64,000 bases of DNA from Spirosoma profusum (GTDB lineage Bacteria > Bacteroidota > Bacteroidia > Cytophagales > Spirosomataceae), in contig NZ_JACWZY010000011.1 of NCBI RefSeq assembly GCF_014699005.1, positions 124,001-188,000 of the forward strand. The letters are read 5' to 3'. This document shows positions 51,451-59,392 of this stretch, in pieces. The translations under genes were made by a program, and so were the position numbers. The first letter of the stretch is position 1. Every line of letters starts with the position of its first letter. A model generated the notes under the pieces. It searched no databases and had not been told where the DNA came from. It saw nothing but the letters and a program-made list of their open reading frames with translations.

Positions 51451-52200
51451 CTATTCGGCAGCTGGTTTTTCTTCAGCTTTAGGCGCTTCTTCAGCAGGTG
51501 CTTCGGCTACTGGTGCAGTTTCCGCTGCGACTTCCTCAGCAGCGGGGGCAGTTTCCACAGCGGCCTCTTCAGCAGCGGGGGCTTCGGCTACAGGAGTAGC
51601 AGTTTCTTCAGCAGCAGGTGCTTCCGTTACTACTGGTGTTTCTTCAACAACAGGTGCAGTTTCCACGGCGGCTTCCTCAACGGCTGGAGCTTCTTCAGCT
51701 ACTGGCGCTTCTACTACAGCAGTTTCCACTACAGGCTCCTCAACTTTGTTTTTCTTGGCAATTGCTTCAGCACGAGCGTCGTTCACCTTTTTCTCAGCTT
51801 CCAGACGAGCAGCACGAGCTTGTTCTTTGGTTTGTGCTTTGGTGTCGGCAGCGCCAGCTTTGCGATTTTCCTTGTCGCCTTTCCAGGTTTCGAATTTTTC
51901 ATCGGCCTGATCCTGCGAGATAGCTCCCTTGTTTACACCTACTTGCAGATGTTTACGGTACATGATGCCTTCATGCGACAATACCGAACGAGCGGTATCG
52001 GTCGGCTGAGCACCTACCATGAGCCAGTACAGAGCCCGTTCCGACTTCAATACGACCGTCGAAGGGTCGGTGTTGGGGTTGTACGTACCGATTTTTTCGA
52101 TAAACCGGCCATCTCGTGGAGAAACTGATTCAGCCACTACGATGTCGTACATCGCCATTTTCTTGCGTCCGCGACGCGCTAAACGAATTTTAACAGCCAT
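51451..52200 (-). CDS. rpsP: 30S ribosomal protein S16 with long Ala/Glu/Val-rich tail
   Basis: A 249-residue S16. The conserved core is residues 1-85 ([72 protein letters not shown]). A linker (about 90-150, [30 protein letters not shown]) leads to an acidic tail (about 165-249) built of repeats such as [22 protein letters not shown] and [13 protein letters not shown]. coli S16 has 82 residues, so this tail is extreme, even though extended S16 proteins are normal in Bacteroidota. The start at 52198-52200 was chosen; an upstream extension to 52305 contains no conserved sequence. First gene of the rpsP-rimM-trmD unit. Confidence 0.96.
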   Translation of the reverse strand: MAVKIRLARRGRKKMAMYDIVVAESVSPRDGRFIEKIGTYNPNTDPSTVVLKSERALYWLMVGAQPTDTARSVLSHEGIMYRKHLQVGVNKGAISQDQADEKFETWKGDKENRKAGAADTKAQTKEQARAARLEAEKKVNDARAEAIAKKNKVEEPVVETAVVEAPVAEEAPAVEEAAVETAPVVEETPVVTEAPAAEETATPVAEAPAAEEAAVETAPAAEEVAAETAPVAEAPAEEAPKAEEKPAAE

Positions 52201-52253
52201 TTGTGCTTGTTTGGTTTTGATGGAGGACGCATCCCCCCTGTAAAACGTGGCCG

Positions 52254-52261
52254 CAAAGGTA
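52254..52261 (-). promoter_or_regulatory. Bacteroidota -7 box of the rpsP operon
   Basis: On the minus strand the sequence TACCTTTG matches the TAnnTTTG consensus exactly. It is 54 bases upstream of the rpsP start codon, leaving a leader of about 45 nt. It suits a strong housekeeping promoter for rpsP-rimM-trmD. Confidence 0.65.
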
Positions 52262-52321
52262 CGGAAAAAATCGTTACGTCCTAACCGAAGCTTATAATCC
52301 CACAAGGCTTTTTTATAAATA

Positions 52322-52415
52322 AACGTAACGGTTTATAAGCCGATAAGACGGGCTTTTTTACCGTTACGTTCCTTACCAACGTATTGATGACGATCCAATC
52401 GTCATCAATACGTTG
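52322..52415. repeat. Two adjacent hairpins upstream of rpsP
   Basis: Hairpin 1 pairs AACGTAACGGT (52322-52332) with ACCGTTACGTT (52360-52370); inside it AAGCC pairs with GGCTT, so a nearly continuous stem with internal loops is possible. Hairpin 2 is an 18-bp perfect stem, CAACGTATTGATGACGAT (52377-52394) against 52398-52415, with a 3-base loop. They lie between the hydrolase gene (leftward) and the rpsP promoter. The first may terminate the hydrolase transcript; the second has no T-tract. Confidence 0.8.
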
Positions 52416-52461
52416 AAAATCAGACATATACTTGATTATTCAATCCATAATTCACGTTACC

Positions 52462-53292
52462 TTAAGGTACTACGTTAATGCCTTTTCCAATTTTGAGCAA
52501 TAGGTCCGATACGGCACGTGGTTGAGCCAGGAAGGGCGAGTGGCTCGTATTAACCTGATAAATCGTTTTGATGCCTGCCCCGGCGATCATTCGGTCCTGA
52601 AGACTTGGTGAAATCACTACGTCCTGGAGGGTTTTGATATACACCTTTTCTACAGCACCGAAATTTTCTTTGGTCAGCGTTACCTTATTGGTAAATGGAA
52701 TGGCCGGTTCAGCCCGATAATTGGCAATCACCCGGTCTTTTTCAGCTTGTGATCCATCGTTAATAAAGAGCGCGGTCAGTTCCTCACGTTTCACATCAAG
52801 CATCAATTGATCGGCCGAGGGAACTAATGCAGGACCTAATTTTGAATCAGGGTCAGAAAAGGCCAGATCCGTAAGTGCCTGCCCTGATGCCGGAAGGAAA
52901 GCACCGATATAAACCAGTCTGCTGATTTTGGTGGGGACTTTCTCGGCCACATTTGTAATAACCATGCCGCCCATGCTGTGTCCTACCAGCACAACTTTAC
53001 CATCGACTTTTGACATTGCTTCGATAACCTTATCCCGGTACGTATCCAGGGTCAAAGTATGCGGTGGCGTTTTATCAGCGCCATGACCCGGGAGTTCTAC
53101 GACAAGTACCTTTTGACCACTAATGATCAAATCGGAACGTACCGCATCCCAAACGTAGGGGGCTTGCCATGCACCATGAACCAGAACATAAGTGGCTGAC
53201 GTAGCGGCTGGAATTTCATCCTCTTTAGCACATGAGGACAACGACGAAAGGGCAACTGCTGCTGATAACAGCAACGAAACTGAAGTTTTCAT
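52462..53292 (-). CDS. Alpha/beta hydrolase lipoprotein
   Basis: A 276-residue alpha/beta hydrolase exported as a lipoprotein (lipobox SSLSSC at residues about 16-21). HGAWQAPYVWDAV carries the oxyanion HG, and GHSMGGMVITNV holds the nucleophile Ser. A late His follows in NTSHSPFLAQP, and a family Asp lies between. It resembles small plant-methylesterase-like or salicylate-esterase-like hydrolases, but the substrate cannot be inferred. It is followed by two hairpins (52322-52415). Its upstream neighbour on the same strand is the flavoprotein gene, 96 bases away. Confidence 0.83.
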   Translation of the reverse strand: MKTSVSLLLSAAVALSSLSSCAKEDEIPAATSATYVLVHGAWQAPYVWDAVRSDLIISGQKVLVVELPGHGADKTPPHTLTLDTYRDKVIEAMSKVDGKVVLVGHSMGGMVITNVAEKVPTKISRLVYIGAFLPASGQALTDLAFSDPDSKLGPALVPSADQLMLDVKREELTALFINDGSQAEKDRVIANYRAEPAIPFTNKVTLTKENFGAVEKVYIKTLQDVVISPSLQDRMIAGAGIKTIYQVNTSHSPFLAQPRAVSDLLLKIGKGINVVP

Positions 53293-53388
53293 TTTGTTTG
53301 AACTATTTGATTGTTAGATAATTAATGTTAAAAACTTGTAGGTAATCGAGTGGAAAGCTGTGGCTATCAACTGGCTGACAAAAGGGGG

Positions 53389-53976
53389 TTATCGGGCCTG
53401 TTCACCTAATTCTTCGACTTTTTGCAGCCAGTTGCTACGTTGCCTGTCGGTTGATTTTCGGATGAATCCAAAGGTGGAGAACCGGATGGGATCGAAGCCC
53501 ACATACCCGAACACGATACGTTTAAGTATCTGGTACTGCGATGCTCTGTAAATCAGGTAGAACCACCACGTTGGCGTATCCATCGTGACCAGTAGTCGGA
53601 TGCTTTTTCCCGTTAAAAGTTTTTCAGGAAAGATTTTCCCGGAGTGATGTTTGAAGGCAAAACCGGGCAGAAAGAGTCTGTCTATGAACCCTTTAGCAAT
53701 GGCAGGCATAAAACCCCACCAATTGGGATAAGCCATCACTACGTGGTCGGCCCATTGGATGAGTTGCTGAGAAGCGACCAGATCCTCTTCAAGCTCCAAT
53801 GCGTTTCCGGTTTTATAGCCGTCCGACAGATTTACATCAAATTTCAGTTTGGATAGGTACAGTGTTCGGCAGGTCGCTCCTGCCCGTTCTGCACCGTTTT
53901 GGTAGGCTTCCAGGAGCGCTTTGCAGAAAGAATTTTCTGAAGGATGCCCGAGTATGAGTAGTATGTTCCTTGCCAT
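53389..53976 (-). CDS. NAD(P)H-dependent oxidoreductase, flavodoxin-like fold (NQO/KefF-like)
   Basis: A 195-residue FMN/FAD-binding quinone or nitro-reductase-like protein. The N-terminal LLILGHPSENSFCKALLEAYQNGAERAG is the FMN phosphate-binding region of the NQO/MdaB branch, and VVMAYPNWWGFMPAIAKGFIDRLFLPGFAF is the isoalloxazine-binding stretch. The DTPTWWFYLIY segment fits the family. The next gene upstream is a Crp/Fnr-type regulator on the same strand, 75 bases away, with a weak promoter box between them. It may be a regulator-target pair, an inference from position. Confidence 0.85.
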   Translation of the reverse strand: MARNILLILGHPSENSFCKALLEAYQNGAERAGATCRTLYLSKLKFDVNLSDGYKTGNALELEEDLVASQQLIQWADHVVMAYPNWWGFMPAIAKGFIDRLFLPGFAFKHHSGKIFPEKLLTGKSIRLLVTMDTPTWWFYLIYRASQYQILKRIVFGYVGFDPIRFSTFGFIRKSTDRQRSNWLQKVEELGEQAR

Positions 53977-54001
53977 TGCAGTTTCTAGTTAATTGACACT
54001 G

Positions 54002-54009
54002 CAAAGGTG
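54002..54009 (-). promoter_or_regulatory. Near-consensus -7 box upstream of the flavoprotein gene
   Basis: On the minus strand CACCTTTGCA differs from TAnnTTTG at the first base. It lies 26 bases before the start codon of the flavoprotein gene and after the stop of the Crp/Fnr-type regulator. Confidence 0.4.
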
Positions 54010-54051
54010 GACTATAGAGGAGAGGGGTTACTGACACAAATGTGTCAAAAA

Positions 54052-54642
54052 CTATTTATGCGCTAATTTCTGGCGAATTCGGGTAAGTGATTGACGTTCA
54101 ACACCCAGATAGCTGCAAAGGTGAGACAGAGAGATTCTGTTAAACAGGCCTGGTTGTTGTTTGATAAATTCGAGGTAGCGCTCTTCGGCTGTTTCAAATA
54201 TGAAGCTTTCAATACGTTCCTGTTGCCGCTTCAAAACCTCTTCTGCGATGATTCGCCCGTATTTTTCAAAGTTTGGCGACTGTTGGTAAATCCATTGCAT
54301 GTCGTCAAACGAAAGACAAACGAAGGTCGTTGGTTCTAAACATTGGATGGAGTAGCGACTGGGTTTCTGCGTAATAAAAGCGGGGTAATGCGTGGCATAA
54401 TCGCCCTCAGCATAAAAGCCTACCGTTCGTTCATTGCCTTCCTGGTCAATAAAAAAAGCGCGGATCAATCCTTTCGTTATAAACCCAATCACTTTCTGGA
54501 TTTTACCTGACTGGATAAAAAAATCTTTCTTATTTAATTCGTTAACAGTGAGTTTAGCCGCAAACTGAGCTAGTTCAGAATCAGTCAGGTTAGGGCAATT
54601 TTCCCGAACCGATTTTAGATAGATTTCTGTTTGTGCTTCCAT
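54052..54642 (-). CDS. Crp/Fnr family transcriptional regulator
   Basis: A 196-residue regulator. The N-terminal cyclic-nucleotide-binding-like domain (about residues 15-130) has LTVNELNKKDFFIQSGKIQKVIGFITKGLIRAFFIDQEGNERTVGFYAEGDY, without the conserved Arg-Ser pair for cAMP, as is common in Bacteroidota members. The C-terminal HTH (about 165-190, ISLSHLCSYLGVERQSLTRIRQKLA) is short. Ligand unknown. It precedes the flavoprotein gene on the same strand, which it may control. A short inverted repeat AGTAAACG / CATTTACT lies just upstream (54681-54707). Confidence 0.87.
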   Translation of the reverse strand: MEAQTEIYLKSVRENCPNLTDSELAQFAAKLTVNELNKKDFFIQSGKIQKVIGFITKGLIRAFFIDQEGNERTVGFYAEGDYATHYPAFITQKPSRYSIQCLEPTTFVCLSFDDMQWIYQQSPNFEKYGRIIAEEVLKRQQERIESFIFETAEERYLEFIKQQPGLFNRISLSHLCSYLGVERQSLTRIRQKLAHK

Positions 54643-54680
54643 TTTCGGTCTATCGGTTGCTCATAGTATATCCCGGATTA

Positions 54681-54707
54681 GTAAACGTTTATGAGAAACA
54701 TTTACTA
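54681..54707. promoter_or_regulatory. Short palindrome upstream of the Crp/Fnr-type gene
   Basis: AGTAAACG and, after a 12-base gap, ACATTTACT form an imperfect palindrome of about 8 bp per arm. It lies about 40 bases upstream of the regulator start, the distance for an operator or autoregulation site. No proof that the regulator binds it. Confidence 0.35.
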
Positions 54708-54723
54708 ACGATTCACCGATTCT

Positions 54724-55677
54724 TTATTTGCTTAAGAATTCACGTATCAGTTCGAATGTTTTAGCTGGTTCTTCAACGAACGTATTATGACCACTACGTT
54801 CAAACATCACAAATTGCGCCTGAGGGCAATATTCTTTATACTTCACCATCATCCAGGGAACAGCAACCCGATCATACCGGCCCGCCATAATCAGGATTGG
54901 CATAGGCAGTTTTTTCAAGTCTTTCCTATAATCGAAGCTTCCGATATCACTGCCAACGGTAAAATCTCCATCTTTTCCCACCATTTGATAATACAATTTA
55001 GTGTTGTATCTATTTGGGTAGGGAGCGCTTCTGGTACCCGTAAAAAGTGTGGGGTTGTAGGTATAGAAAAACTCATACGGTACGCGTCCATAGATCGCCT
55101 GATGCAGCGAATCACTGGACTTGTAACCTTGTTTGCGGATCACCATCAGCGTATCCCAAACCTCCGGGTAATTGGTCTTTATTTCTCTATTATAATTATC
55201 GTCATTTTCCTGCCACATCGCATTACTGTGAAACGGTGCGGAAAGGAGCAAATGGCTAACATTTTGTGGATATTGAATGGCGTATCCCTGCGCGACAACA
55301 GTACCGTACGAATGACCCAGAACGTTTATTTTGGTAAAACCCATTGCCTTTCGCAATCCTTCAAGGTCTTCAATGTCTCGTTTCAGGCTATATTCTTTCA
55401 CCTGTTTAGCCGTATCCGACTTTCCTCGTCCGAAACCATCAAAGTAAACGAGGGTGCAGCTCGTGTGCAACGAATCAAACCGTCTTAAACCTGGATGCGC
55501 ACCACCCGGACCTCCCGGAATGATAAATAAGGGCTCCCCTTTCCCAAAGCTGACTGTCCAGATTTTAGCTCCGTTGACGGTGTAATATTTGCCATCGGTT
55601 CGGCTATCAGGAAACGTTTGCGCTAGCAGACAATGCATGCTCGTTAAAAAGGCAAAAACAGCAACGATAACTCGCAT
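54724..55677 (-). CDS. Alpha/beta fold hydrolase, prolyl aminopeptidase-like (S33)
   Basis: A 317-residue secreted hydrolase with a signal peptide (VIVAVFAFLTSMHCLLAQ). GGPGGAHPGLRRF is the GGPG oxyanion motif, DGFGRGKSD follows, and GHSYGTVVAQGYA carries the catalytic Ser. AGRYDRV gives the catalytic Asp and SGHNTFVEEP the catalytic His, completing a full triad. This is the layout of the proline iminopeptidase family, which removes N-terminal Pro or other residues from peptides, but relatives act on diverse small esters or amides. Monocistronic, with a short hairpin upstream at 55749. Confidence 0.86.
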   Translation of the reverse strand: MRVIVAVFAFLTSMHCLLAQTFPDSRTDGKYYTVNGAKIWTVSFGKGEPLFIIPGGPGGAHPGLRRFDSLHTSCTLVYFDGFGRGKSDTAKQVKEYSLKRDIEDLEGLRKAMGFTKINVLGHSYGTVVAQGYAIQYPQNVSHLLLSAPFHSNAMWQENDDNYNREIKTNYPEVWDTLMVIRKQGYKSSDSLHQAIYGRVPYEFFYTYNPTLFTGTRSAPYPNRYNTKLYYQMVGKDGDFTVGSDIGSFDYRKDLKKLPMPILIMAGRYDRVAVPWMMVKYKEYCPQAQFVMFERSGHNTFVEEPAKTFELIREFLSK

Positions 55678-55748
55678 AACAGCTTGGTTGATTGTTCAAT
55701 AATAGGAAGCAAAGTAAACGTTAGCTTTTAGATTAGAACCCGGCAATT

Positions 55749-55796
55749 TTTGTCATTCCCCGTAGAATAAGCGTTGCTTTTTTCTACGGGGGAATA
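55749..55796. repeat. Hairpin with TTTTTGTCAT head
   Basis: After TTTTTGTCATTCCCC a stem pairs ATTCCCCGTAGAA (55755-55767) with TTCTACGGGGGAAT (about 55782-55795), one base bulged, around a 14-base loop. The head matches the first ten bases of the inverted repeats at 14937 and 20652. Confidence 0.7.
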
Positions 55797-55920
55797 GTCT
55801 GATCTCAAGTTACCCAAAAGTAATTCCTACCAATACAAAGGTTGGCTGATTTATCGCTCAGAACCAGCCTGAATGAATAACTGGTGGGTTTAAAGGAATT
55901 CCTGGTGATTATTGTCTTTC

Positions 55921-57234
55921 CTACGCCATACTACGTGCCTGTTCGTGCTTATCCAGTACGTCCATCAGGTGATTTTCGCAGAGGACTAACGTATCATACT
56001 GGGTGAATTCCGTAGCCAGGTTTACTACGTTATCGCGGTACTGTGAACTGCTCAACACCTCTTCAACACTCCGGCGAATGCTGCCTGCTTTGGGGGTTTC
56101 CGTATTCAATCGCAATCCTAACCCAAAATGACTCAGGCGAGCTGCAATTTCGTTTTTCCCTTCATAAACGCCTGCAACGACCATGGGTAAGCCATTTTTG
56201 ATACTTAGCAGAACTCCGCCGTAACCACCGTTGGTGACAAAAACACTCGCATACGGCATCACGGCGTTGAAGTCGATAAAGTCTTCAATAATAATATTGG
56301 ATTGAGGGTATTTGCTACGTAGTTCAGCCGTCTGAGAACCGCCTGTGGTGGCAATTACTAACGTATCATTCTCGTTTTTAAAGGCTTCGAGCGTCGGGAT
56401 GATAATTTTACCGGGATCGCGTTCGACGGTTCCCTGCGTTACCAGCACCACTCGCCGGTACGTACAAGCCAGTTGCGCATGCCGGAACGGACGCTTATTA
56501 CCCGATTTATGCGGCAATAGCGGGCCAACAAAATGAACATTTTCGCTTATGTCGGAACGCTTGTACTCGAAACCGGGCGTACCACTTTGCAGGTATCGAT
56601 CAGCTTTCGTCACGGCAATATCGAAAAGCAATCCTTTTTCGGGCGGCAGTCCAAATGGACGTATCACTTCGTTGTAAACATCGGTGCATTGGCGCATCAT
56701 TCGACCCACGACCATACGTAGCAAACTTTGTACGTGTCGGCCCATCCATGATTTTGCTGGCGTCATGCCGATGCCGTTAGGAGGCAAGTCGCGGGAACTC
56801 TGTGGCAACGGCACAATACCCATAACCACAACCGGTACGTCGAAGACGTGCTGCATAACCGAAATAGCCGAAAATCCGATATCGCACACCACCAGATCGA
56901 AAGAGAATAGCTGATGAATTTGTCGCAAATCGACCATATAGTCCTGAATAGGACGAACGAATACGTTATTGATATCGAACCGGATACGGTTGATAGCTCC
57001 TTTAATCTGTGTTCGTTCCGGGAATAATTTGTCCAGATTGTCCTGATTAATGACTCGGGCTTTTTGAAATGGGTAGACCGGAATTCCCAGCCGATCTGCC
57101 CGGTCGGCATACGAACCGCCTGTGTACCAGCGAACATCATGACCTTGTTGTTTGAGGTGAACGGCCAGGCCGGTAAGCGGATTAAAATGCCCGTCCATGG
57201 GCATGGTTGCAAAGAGGATTTTTCGGGGTGTCAT
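55921..57234 (-). CDS. Glycosyltransferase family 1 protein (MGT/UGT-like)
   Basis: A 437-residue GT-B enzyme. The start at 57232-57234 gives MTPRKILFATMPMDGHFNPLTGLAVHLKQQGHDVRWYTGG, the typical N-terminus of macrolide-type and UDP-sugar glycosyltransferases; an extension to 57303 adds nothing conserved. The C-terminal donor site holds VVLVTQGTVERDP, IIIEDFIDFNAVMPYASVFVTNGGYGGVLLSIKNGLPMVVAGVYEGKNEIAARLSHFGLGLRL, with the N-G-G-x-G-G in place of H-G-G-x-G. Donor and acceptor are unknown. It could glycosylate a lipid, a pigment or a xenobiotic. Single gene. Confidence 0.87.
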   Translation of the reverse strand: MTPRKILFATMPMDGHFNPLTGLAVHLKQQGHDVRWYTGGSYADRADRLGIPVYPFQKARVINQDNLDKLFPERTQIKGAINRIRFDINNVFVRPIQDYMVDLRQIHQLFSFDLVVCDIGFSAISVMQHVFDVPVVVMGIVPLPQSSRDLPPNGIGMTPAKSWMGRHVQSLLRMVVGRMMRQCTDVYNEVIRPFGLPPEKGLLFDIAVTKADRYLQSGTPGFEYKRSDISENVHFVGPLLPHKSGNKRPFRHAQLACTYRRVVLVTQGTVERDPGKIIIPTLEAFKNENDTLVIATTGGSQTAELRSKYPQSNIIIEDFIDFNAVMPYASVFVTNGGYGGVLLSIKNGLPMVVAGVYEGKNEIAARLSHFGLGLRLNTETPKAGSIRRSVEEVLSSSQYRDNVVNLATEFTQYDTLVLCENHLMDVLDKHEQARSMA

Positions 57235-57590
57235 CGTAAGTTGTTGTTTAGTTGTTCCAGAAAGGTCTCGGCAAAGGTGAGGCTTTCTGATACAGCCAAT
57301 CAATCACGGATACGACGAAGCGACACTTCTACACGCTGAACTGCCTGAAGCCCCGCCTAAACCGGCGCTTTTAGCCATTTGAGCCATTATTAAGGCTGGA
57401 ATCAACTATTTCTCCGAGTCGAAAGAGAGTACATACACTTGATAGTTCGTTTTCTACACTTCGCCCATAACTTCTTACGGTTCGTCAGCCATCGCCTTTC
57501 TGAACGGGCACTAACCCACCAATTTTGAATCGGCAACGCACTAAAGCACTGCCTGAACCATCCTCTTTTTCTAAAAACAACAACTACGAC
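57235..57590. other. Intergenic region upstream of glycosyltransferase and lipocalin-like genes
   Basis: This 356-base divergent gap must carry both promoters. A near-consensus -7 box (CACCTTTG on the minus strand) lies at 57272-57279, in front of the glycosyltransferase gene. In-frame extensions of both genes exist here but show no conserved protein. No long hairpin is visible. Confidence 0.5.
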
Positions 57591-58109
57591 ATGAACACGT
57601 ATTCTATCTCAACCCGCTTATTTGGCCTTTGCCTGCTCGGTCTTGTATTGACAATGACTGCCTGCAAAAAAGAAACGGAAATCGTTAATCCTATCGATGG
57701 CGGCAGCGCACCTGCTTTCGTCGATAAAAACCTACGTATCACGGCTGTTACGTCCGATCCGCTTATCGATATTGATGGCGACGGCAAACTGGACAAAGAC
57801 CTGCTGCCTTACCTGCGTCCCTGCGACCTGGACAACACCATTCGTTTCGAGAAAAGCGGTCGATTGTCGGGCAACAGCGGTTCGAACAACTGCAACGACG
57901 GTTCCGAACAGGCTAGCGATAGCAAACCCGGTACGTGGACGTATGACGGCAAATCGCATATTCTTCGCCTGATCACGACGGTTGATTCCAAACAGAACGT
58001 AGCAGAATGGGAAATTCTGGAAGAATCGGCCAGTGGTTTAAAAGCAAAAGTAAGCGCTCAGGGAAGCACGGATGACTTCCGGCTCGTTATGACCTGGCGG
58101 GCGCAGTAG
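57591..58109 (+). CDS. Lipocalin-like lipoprotein
   Basis: A 172-residue lipoprotein. The signal (MNTYSISTRLFGLCLLGLVLTMTAC) ends in the lipobox LTMTAC with Cys at residue 25. The mature part is rich in beta strands. It has DPLIDIDGDGKLDKDLLPYLRPCDLDNTIRFEKSGRL, a calcium-binding-like DxDGDG loop, and a CDLDN-x-N-CNDG cysteine pair, then GTWTYDGKSHILRLI, which fit the lipocalin/DUF4923-like family of Bacteroidota. Ligand unknown. It is followed after 6 bases by a perfect 36-bp inverted repeat. Confidence 0.75.
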   Translation: MNTYSISTRLFGLCLLGLVLTMTACKKETEIVNPIDGGSAPAFVDKNLRITAVTSDPLIDIDGDGKLDKDLLPYLRPCDLDNTIRFEKSGRLSGNSGSNNCNDGSEQASDSKPGTWTYDGKSHILRLITTVDSKQNVAEWEILEESASGLKAKVSAQGSTDDFRLVMTWRAQ

Positions 58110-58115
58110 TGGGGA

Positions 58116-58197
58116 TGTAAAGAGTGAAAGCGCGAAAGAATGAAAGAGCGTGTAGAACGGGACGCTCTTTCATTCTTTCGCGCTTTCACTCTTTACA
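58116..58197. repeat. Perfect 36-bp inverted repeat before the dCMP deaminase gene
   Basis: Left arm 58116-58151 and right arm 58162-58197 are exact reverse complements over 36 bases, around a 10-base loop. The arms are built from AAGAGTGAAAG and GAAAGAATGAAAGAG words. It lies 6 bases after the lipocalin-like stop and 17 bases before the chosen start of the deaminase gene, so the leader of that mRNA would be occluded if read through. Confidence 0.95.
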
Positions 58198-58214
58198 CCT
58201 ACTTTTACGGCAAG

Positions 58215-58712
58215 ATGCTCCCAACCCCGACAACCAAGCCTCGTTTCGATGATATTTTCATGGATCTGGCCACTAATCTGGCCCGCCGATCACATTGCAT
58301 CAAAGCGCAGGTAGGTGCAGTACTCACCCGCGATACCCGAATTATTTCCATCGGTTATAACGGCCCGCCAGCGGGTACGCACAACTGCGACGAGGAATTT
58401 CCGGAAGTGGGCTGCCCACGCGATTCCAAAGGCTCCTGTTCGCTGGCCCTTCACGCCGAACAGAATGCCATTCTGTATGCCGCCAAAAACGGTTCGGAAG
58501 TGGAAGGAGCGACGATCTACGTAACGCTTTCGCCCTGTATTGCCTGCGCCCGCATCATCTACAGCATGAAGATCGCCCGCGTGGTTTACCTGAATTCTTA
58601 CGCCGAATATAAAGGCATTGCGTCCGACGAAGGCGTTGATTTTCTACGTCGGTTTGGCGTTACTGTTGAACGCTACGTGCCAATCCAACACCATGAACAT
58701 ACTGGCACATAG
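58215..58712 (+). CDS. Deoxycytidylate (dCMP) deaminase
   Basis: A 165-residue zinc deaminase that turns dCMP into dUMP for dTTP synthesis. The zinc and proton-shuttle motif is LHAEQNAI (His-Ala-Glu) and the second zinc site is LSPCIACARIIYSM (Pro-Cys-x-x-Cys). CIKAQVGAVLTRDTRIISIGYNGPPAGTHNCDE is the substrate-binding part. The ATG at 58215 puts the protein start in line with the family (KPRFDDIFMDLA); a longer frame from 58140 is encoded by the hairpin and is unlikely. Its last 20 bases overlap the next gene. Confidence 0.94.
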   Translation: MLPTPTTKPRFDDIFMDLATNLARRSHCIKAQVGAVLTRDTRIISIGYNGPPAGTHNCDEEFPEVGCPRDSKGSCSLALHAEQNAILYAAKNGSEVEGATIYVTLSPCIACARIIYSMKIARVVYLNSYAEYKGIASDEGVDFLRRFGVTVERYVPIQHHEHTGT

Positions 58713-59289
58713 CTACTTATCAGGGAAAGACACAGGTCTTATTATTGGGAATTTTATCGGCGATTTCATAAAGGGCGATCCGACTCATCCGCGCCATCAA
58801 CTTAATTCCGGCGAAATACTGGGCGTGCGGCTACATCGTGCTATTGATTCGTTTACCGATAATCATCCGGCCGTCGACGTAGTACGGGATTTACTTCACC
58901 CGCGCTGCCACAAGTATGCAGGGGCGGGCGTCGATATTTTTTTCGATCATTTTCTGGCTCTCCATTTCGAAACACTGACTGGTCAAAAACTCACTACGTT
59001 TGTTCAGGCGTTTTATCAGACGTTACAGCTCAATCAGTCCCGGCTACCAGCAGCAGCTGTCCGTATGACCGACTACATGATACGTCAGGACTGGCTCACC
59101 AATTACCAGTTTGCCGAAGGCATCGACCGTTCGCTTAAAGGACTCTCGCGCCGAACAGCCTACCCATCCGGCCTGGATACGGCCATCGAAGATTTCACTA
59201 CGTATTACGACCTGATTGGCAGCCAGTTCGCCCGATTTTGGCCCGATTTGGTAGCCCATACCGAACCGCTACGTTCGGGCGTGGTTTAA
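58693..59289 (+). CDS. Acyl carrier protein phosphodiesterase family protein (AcpH/DUF479-like)
   Basis: A 198-residue helical HD-like protein: MNILAHSYLSGKDTGLIIGNFIGDFIKGDP at the start, then LHRAIDSFTDNHPAV and AGVDIFFDHFLALHF, the metal-binding His/Asp set of the family, and a final YDLIGSQFARFWPDL. E. coli AcpH removes 4-phosphopantetheine from acyl carrier protein; that role is inferred from family only. The gene overlaps the dCMP deaminase gene by 20 bases, so they are co-translated. Confidence 0.85.
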   Translation: MNILAHSYLSGKDTGLIIGNFIGDFIKGDPTHPRHQLNSGEILGVRLHRAIDSFTDNHPAVDVVRDLLHPRCHKYAGAGVDIFFDHFLALHFETLTGQKLTTFVQAFYQTLQLNQSRLPAAAVRMTDYMIRQDWLTNYQFAEGIDRSLKGLSRRTAYPSGLDTAIEDFTTYYDLIGSQFARFWPDLVAHTEPLRSGVV

Positions 59290-59392
59290 TTTCGTAATTT
59301 CTGGCCCAGAACTAACGTAACGTTTTGGCTGCTACGTCGATAAGCAGTAGACCGATTGTGATTAATAATGATTCGTATTCCTTCGCCAGACT

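Noticed and set aside
54787-55488. 233-residue frame opposite the S33-type hydrolase
   Set aside because: It is antisense to a gene with an intact catalytic triad and has no recognisable family.
58140-58214. N-terminal extension of the dCMP deaminase gene
   Set aside because: This stretch is encoded by the 36-bp inverted repeat and has no match to the family; the ATG at 58215 fits the usual start.
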